Assembly: GCA_025353985.1 (NCBI GenBank) | Contig: JANXNT010000771.1 | Span: 1-5,560 of the forward strand | DNA from: Limnoglobus sp. | GTDB taxonomy: Bacteria > Planctomycetota > Planctomycetia > Gemmatales > Gemmataceae | Length of the DNA: 5,560 nt | Direction: 5' to 3' | Part shown: one piece after another, positions 1 through 5,560 of the stretch | Layout: every line of letters begins with the position of its first letter | How positions within the stretch are numbered: the first letter of the stretch is position 1 | Program-made: the position numbers and the translations under genes | The notes under the pieces: generated by a model | Told to the model about the DNA's origin: nothing | What the model saw: the letters and a program-made list of their open reading frames with translations, nothing else | Database searches by the model: none

Positions 1-2
1 CC

Positions 3-47
3 GATCAGAATTTCGGCGGATTGCATCCGTTTGAAGGTGACCTATGA
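3..47 (+). CDS. Possible 3' end of an upstream gene (truncated by the window edge)
   Basis: Reading from base 3 gives a short open stretch ending DQNFGGLHPFEGDL and then TGA at 45-47. That stop overlaps the ATG of the next gene in an ATGA arrangement (44-47), the usual signature of translational coupling between adjacent genes in bacteria. Only 14 codons are visible, so no family can be named. A stretch this short can be open by chance; the main support is the exact ATGA overlap together with the absence of any obvious promoter in the 43 bases before the next gene. If real, the LRR gene downstream is the second or later gene of an operon. Confidence 0.35.
   Translation, partial: DQNFGGLHPFEGDL
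34..40 (+). promoter_or_regulatory. Ribosome binding site of the TIGR02996/LRR gene
   Basis: AAGGTGA lies just upstream of the ATG at 44, with the AGG core (35-37) six bases before the start. This supports the ATG at 44 over the nearby alternatives, and it would lie inside the end of the upstream gene if that reading is real. Confidence 0.55.
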
Positions 48-835
48 CGGATCGCATGGCGCTGTTGCAGTCGGTGTTGGCGAACCCCGACGATGACATT
101 CCGCGGCTGGTGTATGCCGACTGGCTCGAGGAATTTGGCAACGATGCCGATGTCGCACGCGCGCATTTTATTCGCACCGAGATCGAAGCCGAAGGACTGC
201 CCGCAAACTCGCCGGAGCGTATTGAAGCCGAGTCAGTGGCAGCGAAATTGTTCAACAAACACGGCACAACCTGGAACGCCGAACTGCCGAACTGGAGTGC
301 GTGGTACGATAGCTCGCTCGTCTACCGGCGTGGCTTCGTCGAGGAACTGCGAACGGTATTCCGGAGATTTGCATCCGATGGCGATGAACTCCTGCGAGCG
401 GCTCCGATTACGAGACTGAAATTGACCGGAGAAAATCGGAATGTCCGAGCGATCAGTCACTTTCGCGATCTAAGTCGAATCGTCTGGTTACAACTCGGAA
501 AGCAACTGATTTACAACGAAAATGATACGCTGAGTTGGACCGAATTGCACGAGAGTTTCTCATCGTTTGCGAACATCCAGACTCTCGTGTTGTCGAATAA
601 TATGCTTGATAACGAGGAGATGTCTTGCGTTCGATTTTTGACTCAGACCCGATTATGCGACACCCTCACAGAACTCGATCTTTCGGACAATCGCATCACA
701 GATGCGGGTGCGTGGCTGCTGGCGACGGCGCGGGAGATGTCGCCGATCGTGCGGCTCAACCTCAGCGGCAACGACATCGGCCCCGATGCCGCCCGCGCCC
801 TCCGCAACCGTTACGGCGACGGATTAACGCTGTAA
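44..835 (+). CDS. TIGR02996 domain-containing leucine-rich repeat protein
   Basis: This 263-residue protein has two parts. Residues 1-48 match the TIGR02996 'repeat-companion' domain as I know it: an N-terminal helix with LLQSVLANPDDD, then the hallmark PRLVYADWLEE (20-30) and an ARAHFIRTEIE helix (38-48). Residues about 84-120 (W84, W87, then RGFVEEL at 96-102 and a run to LLRAAP at 116-121) are the linker commonly seen in these proteins. From about residue 122 there are leucine-rich repeats, clearest at LVLSNN (181-186), LTELDLSDNRITDAGAWLLA (208-227) and IVRLNLSGNDIGPDAARALR (235-254), which look like the ribonuclease-inhibitor class. There is no signal peptide or membrane segment, so it should be cytoplasmic. 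In planctomycetes this domain is fused to various repeats (LRR, WD40, pentapeptide-like), and its function is unknown to me; protein-protein interaction is the reasonable guess. The start is supported by a Shine-Dalgarno at 34-40. GC is unusually uneven within the gene (about 43% at 481-540 and 601-660, 70% at 721-780). Confidence 0.9.
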   Translation: MTDRMALLQSVLANPDDDIPRLVYADWLEEFGNDADVARAHFIRTEIEAEGLPANSPERIEAESVAAKLFNKHGTTWNAELPNWSAWYDSSLVYRRGFVEELRTVFRRFASDGDELLRAAPITRLKLTGENRNVRAISHFRDLSRIVWLQLGKQLIYNENDTLSWTELHESFSSFANIQTLVLSNNMLDNEEMSCVRFLTQTRLCDTLTELDLSDNRITDAGAWLLATAREMSPIVRLNLSGNDIGPDAARALRNRYGDGLTL

Positions 836-848
836 GACTCTTCAGAAT

Positions 849-952
849 TCGTGCCAGCCCGCAGCGCAAGCAAGGGGAACCCACGAGAAACTCGATGCCG
901 TAACTCGAACCTTGAAAGCACAACCCCTTGCTTGCGCTGCGGGCTGGCACGA
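849..952. repeat. Intergenic REPIN/MITE-like element with perfect 29-bp inverted arms
   Basis: The left arm 849-877 (containing gtgccagcccgcagcgcaag) is the exact reverse complement of 924-952. The arms enclose a 46-bp centre (878-923) that holds a small hairpin (cgag-aaa-ctcg, 884-894) and a 7-bp direct repeat aactcga (889-895 and 902-908). The whole element is about 104 bp and starts 13 bp after the stop of the LRR gene. Two inverted GC-rich arms around a short spacer match the organisation of REPINs, or of a very small MITE. No transposase is present, and I cannot identify target-site duplications: the bases just outside the arms (aat on the left, taa on the right) are not a clear direct repeat. 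The transcript would fold into a very strong stem, so the element may also end or stabilise the LRR mRNA, though no U-tract follows it. I recall similar motifs, translated as SPQRKQG or LALRAGT, in spurious planctomycete proteins, which suggests a dispersed family. That is memory, not a search. Confidence 0.75.
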
Positions 953-991
953 TAACCTGTTTCCGAAACGGTACACCTTGTAAGCGAGTGA

Positions 992-1020
992 CTGAACTTT
1001 CGACACATCGCCGGAATAAT
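992..1020 (+). promoter_or_regulatory. Candidate sigma70-type promoter for the phosphoesterase gene
   Basis: CTGAAC (992-997) and AATAAT (1015-1020) are separated by 17 bases. The -10 matches TATAAT at five of six positions, while the -35 is weak (three of six). It lies between the inverted-repeat element and the phosphoesterase start, which would give a leader of roughly 80 bases. I see no conserved riboswitch or other strong structure in 953-1110. The call is by eye in a region with no experimental support. Confidence 0.25.
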
Positions 1021-1097
1021 CCGCACACTACGCGAGTTTACTATCGCGAAACTTTCGCCGTACGGGTAGCCTGTGGTCATAACGATGCCTTCTGTCC

Positions 1098-1102
1098 AGG
1101 AG
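1098..1102 (+). promoter_or_regulatory. Ribosome binding site fixing the phosphoesterase start
   Basis: AGGAG at 1098-1102 is eight bases before the ATG at 1111. This decides the start: the same frame is open back to an ATG at 928, but that extension of 61 codons would run through the right arm of the intergenic repeat and would put the twin-arginine signal in the middle of the protein. Confidence 0.7.
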
Positions 1103-1110
1103 CTTCCCCG

Positions 1111-1935
1111 ATGAATCGCCGTGGATTTTTGAAATTGGCCAGCGCGGGTGCGGCGGCGGTCGCGCTCGGGGGAACCGGCTATGGGTTCTTCGAGGCGGGC
1201 TGGGTCCGCATCGACCGCCAAACGCTGACACTCCCCCGGCTGCCCGCGAGTTTCCACGGCACCACGGTTGCGTTCCTGACGGACATCCACCACGGGCCGT
1301 ACGTCGACATCGACTATGTGAACTCGATCGTTCGCACGACGAACTTGCTGTCGCCCGATCTCATCTTGCTCGGTGGCGATTACTGCTTGCGCGATGGCAA
1401 ATACATCCGCCCCTGTTTCGATGCGCTCGCCGAACTGCGTGCCCCGATGGGTGTGTACGGCGTAATAGGGAACCACGATCACTGGCACGGAACGCAGGCG
1501 ACCAAAGACGGCATGAAGGCGGCACACGTTCGCGAATTGACCAACGATGGCGTCTGGTTCGAAAAGGGCGGCGACCGCTTTCGCCTCGGTGGCATCGACG
1601 ATATGTGGACCGGCCAACCCGATCTCGACCGCGCACTCGCCGGGGCGAAGCGCTCCGATGCCTGCCTGTTGCTCAGCCACAACCCGGACTTCGCCGAAAC
1701 CCTCACCGACCCACGTGTGGGCCTGGTATTAAGCGGCCACACGCACGGCGGGCAGATCGTGTTCCCGGCACTGTGCACGCCGTGGGTGCCTTCGCAATAC
1801 GGCGAAAAATATCTGCGTGGCTTCGTGCAAGCCCCGGAAACCACGGTCTACGTCTCGCGCGGCCTCGGCGTCTCCGCAATACCCGCCCGCATCGGATCCC
1901 GCCCCGAGATCAACGTGATTACGCTCGTGGGGTAG
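1111..1935 (+). CDS. Tat-exported metallophosphoesterase, YaeI/YkuE-like
   Basis: This 274-residue protein belongs to the calcineurin-like metallophosphoesterase superfamily (COG1408 type), whose members hydrolyse phosphoester bonds with a two-metal centre. The metal-ligand motifs appear in order: D58-x-H60 in LTDIHHG, GGD ending at D90, GNHDH (120-124), H190 in LLLSHNPD, and GHTHGG (209-214). All the expected ligands are present, so it should be active. The N-terminus MNRRGFLK is a twin-arginine motif (R3, R4) followed by an Ala/Gly-rich hydrophobic stretch to about residue 27, so it is predicted to cross the membrane by Tat, either cleaved or retained as an anchor; no clean AxA cleavage site is evident. 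The GYGFFEAGWVRI segment followed by LP is typical of the start of the mature YkuE-like domain. Known relatives include Bacillus subtilis YkuE, a Tat-exported cell-wall phosphoesterase, and E. coli YaeI, a phosphodiesterase. The natural substrate here is unknown; a role in envelope or phospholipid turnover is inference. A 275-bp gap with the repeat element separates it from the LRR gene, so it is probably transcribed on its own. Confidence 0.93.
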   Translation: MNRRGFLKLASAGAAAVALGGTGYGFFEAGWVRIDRQTLTLPRLPASFHGTTVAFLTDIHHGPYVDIDYVNSIVRTTNLLSPDLILLGGDYCLRDGKYIRPCFDALAELRAPMGVYGVIGNHDHWHGTQATKDGMKAAHVRELTNDGVWFEKGGDRFRLGGIDDMWTGQPDLDRALAGAKRSDACLLLSHNPDFAETLTDPRVGLVLSGHTHGGQIVFPALCTPWVPSQYGEKYLRGFVQAPETTVYVSRGLGVSAIPARIGSRPEINVITLVG

Positions 1936-1945
1936 AGGTGCAAAC

Positions 1946-1967
1946 CCCACGGACGATCGTCCGTGGG
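1946..1967. terminator. Perfect palindrome between convergent genes, probable bidirectional terminator
   Basis: The 22 bases are a perfect palindrome. As RNA they give a 9-bp GC-rich stem (cccacggac, 1946-1954, pairing with 1959-1967) closed by a GATC tetraloop. It begins 10 bp after the phosphoesterase stop and ends 11 bp before the stop of the converging cytochrome gene, so its position suits termination in both directions. Neither side is followed by a proper U-tract: the plus side reads tgttcggt and the minus side gtttgcac. It is therefore not a textbook intrinsic terminator and might instead stabilise 3' ends or be a protein-binding or repeated element. Confidence 0.55.
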
Positions 1968-1978
1968 TGTTCGGTACT

Positions 1979-4900
1979 CTACTTCTTCAGTGGCTCTTTC
2001 ATCGTCACCAAAAACTCCACGATGTCCCTCAACTCGCGCTTCGAGAGCTTCTTGTACAAGTCTTCGGGCATCGCGGACTTGTCGGGTTTCTCGGATTCCA
2101 CATCCTCGGCAAGAATGTTCAGCACTTTGTTTTCCGGCGTTACCAACACATAGGTTTTCTTGTCCTTCGAGCGAAGTACGCCACTTACGGTCTTGCCGTC
2201 GAGCAGGTTCAGAATCACGCTTTGGTAGCCTTGCGCGATCTGAGCGTTCGGGTTGACGATTGATTCCAACAGATACTCGCGCGTCTTGTCTTTGGCGATG
2301 CCGTTCATGACGGGGCCGACCTCGCCGCCCTGTCCGTCTAGCTTGTGGCATCGCTGGCAGTAGACCGCCGAGTTGTTCTTGAATAGGTTGCGGCCCCGGT
2401 CCGCATCGCCACCCGCGAGGGCTTCCGAATTGCGAATCGTCAGGTTTAACCCGGCCTTCGCTCGCACCTGTTTGTCGTACGTCGCCACCTTCTCGCGTAG
2501 CGGGGCGTGCAGCTTCAAATCCTTGATCGTCGAACGTGAAGAAGCGGCTTGGAGCACGTCCAACTTCAACTCAGCTGGCACCGAACCGGCGATCAATTGG
2601 TCCATCCATCCATCGAGTGCGGCATCGACTTCCTTCGATTCTTTCAGGCTGCCGAGTACGCCGAGCGCCATCTGTTTCTCGATGACCGTTGCGGTTTCGT
2701 CTTTCAAAAGCAGTGGCAATTCGCGTCCGGCGGCTTCGGGGTTCGCCTTCGCGGTCACGACGCGACCGGCGGCACGCAGCTTCGGTTCGGTCGAAGCGAG
2801 TGCGATTTTCACCGTCTCCGTCAGTTCTTTCGCCTTCAGCGATTCCAGCGCGAACAGCGATTCGACCCGCATCGCGGCCGGTTGTTTCGCATCGGTCACG
2901 ATCGTCGCCATCAGCGCGCCGACTTCCTTCATGTCGAGCTTCGACACGACTTGCACCGCTTCCTTCCGCACATCATCCGAGCCAACGAAAATTCCTGCGA
3001 CGACAGGTTTCAGGGCCTCGCTCGCAATCGTCGCGGGGCGTTCGGGCAGGTTCATCGTCAGTCCCGTAATTGGATCGCGACGCGAGGGCTTCGACCATTC
3101 CAATAGCAGTTTTAATGCAACGACACGAACATAGTCGGCTTCGTTAGTTCGTGCTGCAAACTTCGCCACGCTCTCCGCATTCGCCTTCGCACCGAGCTTG
3201 AAGTTCGCGCTCAACGCACGCATCGCGACGACATCGGGCTGGTTCGGTTTGTCCGCAAGTGCCGCGAGTGCGGGCATTGCTTCTATGAGGTTTTCGTCGT
3301 GAATCGCGCGTGCGACTTCGGCCGCGACTTTCGCATCGGCATCGGTCGTGAACCCGGCGAGTGCCGCGCTCTTCATCCGGCGAAGTGCGAGTACGACGCC
3401 GAGCCGGACGGCGGGCAAATCGTCGAACGCTTTGTCTTTCCGCACGAGCTCGACGAGTTCGTTCGCGTTATCCGTTGCCGCGACGAGCGACATCACGGCG
3501 GCGTGTCGCAGGTACGCATCGACATCCGCGTTCTCTTTCAGAATCTCGAGTGCGGGCAAAACCCGCGCTCGCAGCGTCGAGGCTTTCGTGTTCGCGTTCA
3601 GTGTCTCCGCAGAATCTTCGGGCTTCAACTTCCCGAGCGAGCCAACCAGTTGCGCCTTCACACGCAGGTCGGTTTCGGTGGAAAGTGCAGCGCGTAGCGT
3701 TGCCCAAGCGCCGACGTACTGGCCGAGGATCTTCGCGGTTTGCGAGCGAATCTCGACATCGACATCTTTCAGCAACCCCTTCGCGGACTGTTGCAACAGC
3801 GTCGAATTCTTGCCGCCGCCTTCGATCTGCCCGAGTGCCCAGATCGAGTGCAGACGACGAAGCGTATCGGTTTTCTTGTTGCTGGCGGCAGTGGCCATCG
3901 CGAACGCCACAGTCTTGTAATCGGTCTTCGCCCGGATGGCGAGTTCGTACTGTGCCTCGAATCGCACGTTGCGATGTGCGTGGCCGAGCAACTGCGAAAG
4001 TTCCTCCACGGTCTTCTTTTCCAGGCCGTCGGCGAGCAGCTTTTGCGCCTCGGGGATGGCGGGGTTTTTCATCGCGGTCGGGTCGGCGGCGCGGAAGATG
4101 CGGCCCTTCGCGGACTTGTTCCAGCCGGTCGTCCAGTCGAGCCAATAGAACGCGCCATCGGGGCCGAACTCGCAATCGGTCGGCACCATGTTCTGTACGA
4201 ACGGGTGCAAATCGACGACTTCGTAACTCGCGCCTTTGGGCTTCAACGCGAGCGACCAGATTTTGCTGCCACCGGGGTTCGCGGTGAAATCGCAGGCGAA
4301 GAAGTGGTTTTTGTAGCGTTCGCTGAGTCCGACACCGGGATAAGCCGTAATGCCCGATGGGCCGTTGCCGAAGTTTTTGAGTGCGGGTACGACGTAAGCC
4401 GGGGGCTGGCTGTTCGGGCCGGGCACGTGCCAGATTTGCTCGGTGTTCCACGGGCCGCGGTTGCCTTGCGGCACCGCCGGGGTGTGCATGAGCGTGCCGT
4501 ACTGATAGCCACAACGCCAGCCGCTGTCGCCGCCTTCGACGATATGCACCCAACGGGCTTGGTCGCCACTGTCGGAGTTGTTGTCGTAGGTGAACAGGTT
4601 GCCGAAGTCGTCGAACGCGAGTTCTTGCGGGTTCCGCAAACCACTATGAACGACTTCGAGGTTCGCGCCATCGGGTTCGCAACGCAGGACGCAACCGGTG
4701 TCGGGGTAGAAGAGTTTCTTGCCTTCCTTGTTGGTGATGTTCAAGCCACGGTCGCCAATGCTCATATACAGTTTGCCGTCCGGCCCCATTCGCAAACCGT
4801 GGAGATCGTGCCCGATAAATTGGACGTGAATGCCGAACCCCGTCGCCAGCGATTGTTTCACGTCCGCCTTGTTCGCACCGGTCGTGTCTTTCAACAAGTA

Positions 4901-5431
4901 AAGGTCCGGGATACACGCGAGGTAGACGTTCCCCTTGCGGGCCAGCACTCCGGCGGCGAGGCCGTCTTCCGCACGGTTGTACGGGCCGGCAAAGATTTCG
5001 CTCTTGTCAACGCGCCCCGAGCCGGTGCTATCCCAGACGACACGCAGTTGTTCGCCGAACTTCGTATAGTCGCCGTATTTGTGTTTCTTGTACATTGCCA
5101 AGCGATCCGCCACCGTTCGGCACGCAATATCATCGTCGAGCCAGTACATATGGCTGCGCGTGTCGGTGACGCCGTCGGTGTGGCGAAACGTTTCCGCGAT
5201 GTAGCATTTGCCTTTTTCGTCGAAGGCAAACGCAACGGGGTTGGCAACGTGTGGCTCACTCGCCCAGACAGCGGCTTTCAAGCCACCTTCGACGGTAGCG
5301 CGCCCCGCCGCTTCCTCCGCTTCCGGCACAGCTTTCTTCTTGTCCTTGGCCGCATCCGGTGGAACGGCCATCGCCACCAGCGCGAACAAGCCAATCAGCG
5401 GCACGAACGCAACGCGAGAGATCCGATGCAT
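1979..5431 (-). CDS. PVC-type heme-binding protein: propeller dehydrogenase-like domain, HEAT repeats, cytochrome c domain
   Basis: This 1150-residue exported protein has the multidomain layout typical of planctomycetes. Residues 1-22 form a Sec signal peptide (R3, R6, hydrophobic 8-20, likely cleavage after AMA). Residues about 45-450 resemble the TIGR02604 'membrane-bound dehydrogenase' beta-propeller, with VWASEPHVANPVAFAFDEKG (55-74), HMYWLDDDIA (94-103), HGLRMGPDGKLYMSIGDRG (211-229), LRNPQELAFDDFGNLF (265-280) and DCEFGPDGAFYWLDW (419-433). Residues about 475-960 are HEAT-like helical repeats (for example 524-536, 555-572, 587-602, 766-779, 818-834). Residues about 1008-1146 match the TIGR02603 heme-binding domain: CQRCH (C1025, C1028, H1029) for covalent heme c, and M1121 in KSAMPEDL as the likely axial ligand. 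It should act outside the cytoplasm, probably in oxidation of a sugar-like or other polymer-derived substrate coupled to electron transfer; the substrate and the electron acceptor are unknown. The ATG at 5431 is supported by a GGAG five bases upstream and by the signal peptide. The gene appears intact. Confidence 0.93.
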   Translation of the reverse strand: MHRISRVAFVPLIGLFALVAMAVPPDAAKDKKKAVPEAEEAAGRATVEGGLKAAVWASEPHVANPVAFAFDEKGKCYIAETFRHTDGVTDTRSHMYWLDDDIACRTVADRLAMYKKHKYGDYTKFGEQLRVVWDSTGSGRVDKSEIFAGPYNRAEDGLAAGVLARKGNVYLACIPDLYLLKDTTGANKADVKQSLATGFGIHVQFIGHDLHGLRMGPDGKLYMSIGDRGLNITNKEGKKLFYPDTGCVLRCEPDGANLEVVHSGLRNPQELAFDDFGNLFTYDNNSDSGDQARWVHIVEGGDSGWRCGYQYGTLMHTPAVPQGNRGPWNTEQIWHVPGPNSQPPAYVVPALKNFGNGPSGITAYPGVGLSERYKNHFFACDFTANPGGSKIWSLALKPKGASYEVVDLHPFVQNMVPTDCEFGPDGAFYWLDWTTGWNKSAKGRIFRAADPTAMKNPAIPEAQKLLADGLEKKTVEELSQLLGHAHRNVRFEAQYELAIRAKTDYKTVAFAMATAASNKKTDTLRRLHSIWALGQIEGGGKNSTLLQQSAKGLLKDVDVEIRSQTAKILGQYVGAWATLRAALSTETDLRVKAQLVGSLGKLKPEDSAETLNANTKASTLRARVLPALEILKENADVDAYLRHAAVMSLVAATDNANELVELVRKDKAFDDLPAVRLGVVLALRRMKSAALAGFTTDADAKVAAEVARAIHDENLIEAMPALAALADKPNQPDVVAMRALSANFKLGAKANAESVAKFAARTNEADYVRVVALKLLLEWSKPSRRDPITGLTMNLPERPATIASEALKPVVAGIFVGSDDVRKEAVQVVSKLDMKEVGALMATIVTDAKQPAAMRVESLFALESLKAKELTETVKIALASTEPKLRAAGRVVTAKANPEAAGRELPLLLKDETATVIEKQMALGVLGSLKESKEVDAALDGWMDQLIAGSVPAELKLDVLQAASSRSTIKDLKLHAPLREKVATYDKQVRAKAGLNLTIRNSEALAGGDADRGRNLFKNNSAVYCQRCHKLDGQGGEVGPVMNGIAKDKTREYLLESIVNPNAQIAQGYQSVILNLLDGKTVSGVLRSKDKKTYVLVTPENKVLNILAEDVESEKPDKSAMPEDLYKKLSKRELRDIVEFLVTMKEPLKK

Positions 5432-5436
5432 GGAAA

Positions 5437-5440
5437 CTCC
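5437..5440 (-). promoter_or_regulatory. Ribosome binding site of the cytochrome gene
   Basis: On the minus strand GGAG lies five bases before the ATG at 5431. Together with the signal peptide that begins at this codon, it settles the start. Confidence 0.65.
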
Positions 5441-5479
5441 GAAACGAGAGGCGCAGTCAGGTGGGAGAAAGACATATTC

Positions 5480-5508
5480 AATTTACCGAAGAAAAGCGCA
5501 TCGTTCAA
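5480..5508 (-). promoter_or_regulatory. Candidate sigma70-type promoter for the cytochrome gene
   Basis: On the minus strand TTGAAC (5508-5503) and TAAATT (5485-5480) are separated by exactly 17 bases. Each hexamer matches the consensus at four of six positions. The start of transcription would fall near 5473, giving a leader of about 40 bases before the ATG. The stretch 5470-5500 is visibly more AT-rich than its surroundings, as expected for a promoter. This is a by-eye call. Confidence 0.35.
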
Positions 5509-5560
5509 CCGCGACGAGGGTGTAGCAACGATTCTTGGAGTTTTACGAACGTATGATTAG

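Noticed and set aside
928..1110. An N-terminal extension of the phosphoesterase from an ATG at 928
   Set aside because: The extra 61 codons begin inside the right arm of the repeat and would bury the Tat signal; AGGAG at 1098-1102 supports the ATG at 1111.
811..1680. A 289-codon open frame on the minus strand across the intergenic region and the phosphoesterase
   Set aside because: It is antisense to a gene with complete catalytic motifs, runs through the inverted repeat, and shows no domain of its own.
1961..2263. Short plus-strand frames over the 3' end of the cytochrome gene
   Set aside because: They are antisense to the heme-binding domain, where the minus-strand frame contains CxxCH and its conserved surroundings.
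3468..4553. A 361-codon frame on the minus strand within the cytochrome gene
   Set aside because: It is a shifted-frame shadow of the real gene, rich in Arg and low-complexity stretches, with no domain.
3740..5560. A 606-codon open frame on the plus strand, running off the window end
   Set aside because: It lies antisense to the cytochrome gene over nearly its whole length, has no recognisable domain and no supported start, and is explained by GC-rich codon bias leaving the opposite strand free of stops.
5553..5560. ATG at 5553 with GGAG at 5537-5540 as the start of a divergent gene
   Set aside because: Only two codons are visible and the spacing of 12 bases is long, so it cannot be supported from this window.

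Overview
The window looks like chromosomal DNA from a planctomycete, most probably of the Gemmata/Gemmataceae type. Three things point there: a TIGR02996-type N-terminus (the 'repeat-companion' domain that is multiplied in Gemmata-like genomes) on an LRR protein; a very large secreted protein with the planctomycete layout of N-terminal propeller 'membrane-bound dehydrogenase' domain, HEAT repeats and C-terminal PVC-type heme-binding cytochrome domain; and a moderately high GC content with long spurious antisense frames. This assignment comes from reading protein families by eye; no search was run.

Layout. Positions 1-47 may hold the last codons of an upstream gene whose stop overlaps the next start (ATGA). 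Positions 44-835 (+) encode a 263-residue cytoplasmic TIGR02996/LRR protein. The gap 836-1110 is dominated by a perfect 29-bp inverted repeat (849-877 / 924-952), an element of about 104 bp resembling a REPIN or small MITE. Positions 1111-1935 (+) encode a Tat-type exported metallophosphoesterase of the YaeI/YkuE kind. A 43-bp convergent gap holds a perfect 22-bp palindrome (1946-1967), probably a bidirectional terminator. Positions 1979-5431 (-) encode the 1150-residue propeller/HEAT/cytochrome c protein, with a good Shine-Dalgarno and a plausible promoter upstream. The remaining bases to 5560 are its 5' flank.

The three genes do not form an obvious pathway. The first two share a strand but are separated by 275 bp containing the repeat, and the third converges on them, so they are probably independent transcription units. 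Two products are predicted to be exported: the phosphoesterase by Tat, the cytochrome by Sec with heme attached outside the cytoplasm. The LRR protein has no export signal. I see no defence system, CRISPR array, transposase, tRNA or rRNA. The most unusual items are the intergenic inverted-repeat element, the palindrome between the convergent genes, the sharp GC contrast inside the LRR gene, and the uneven cysteine distribution in the large cytochrome.
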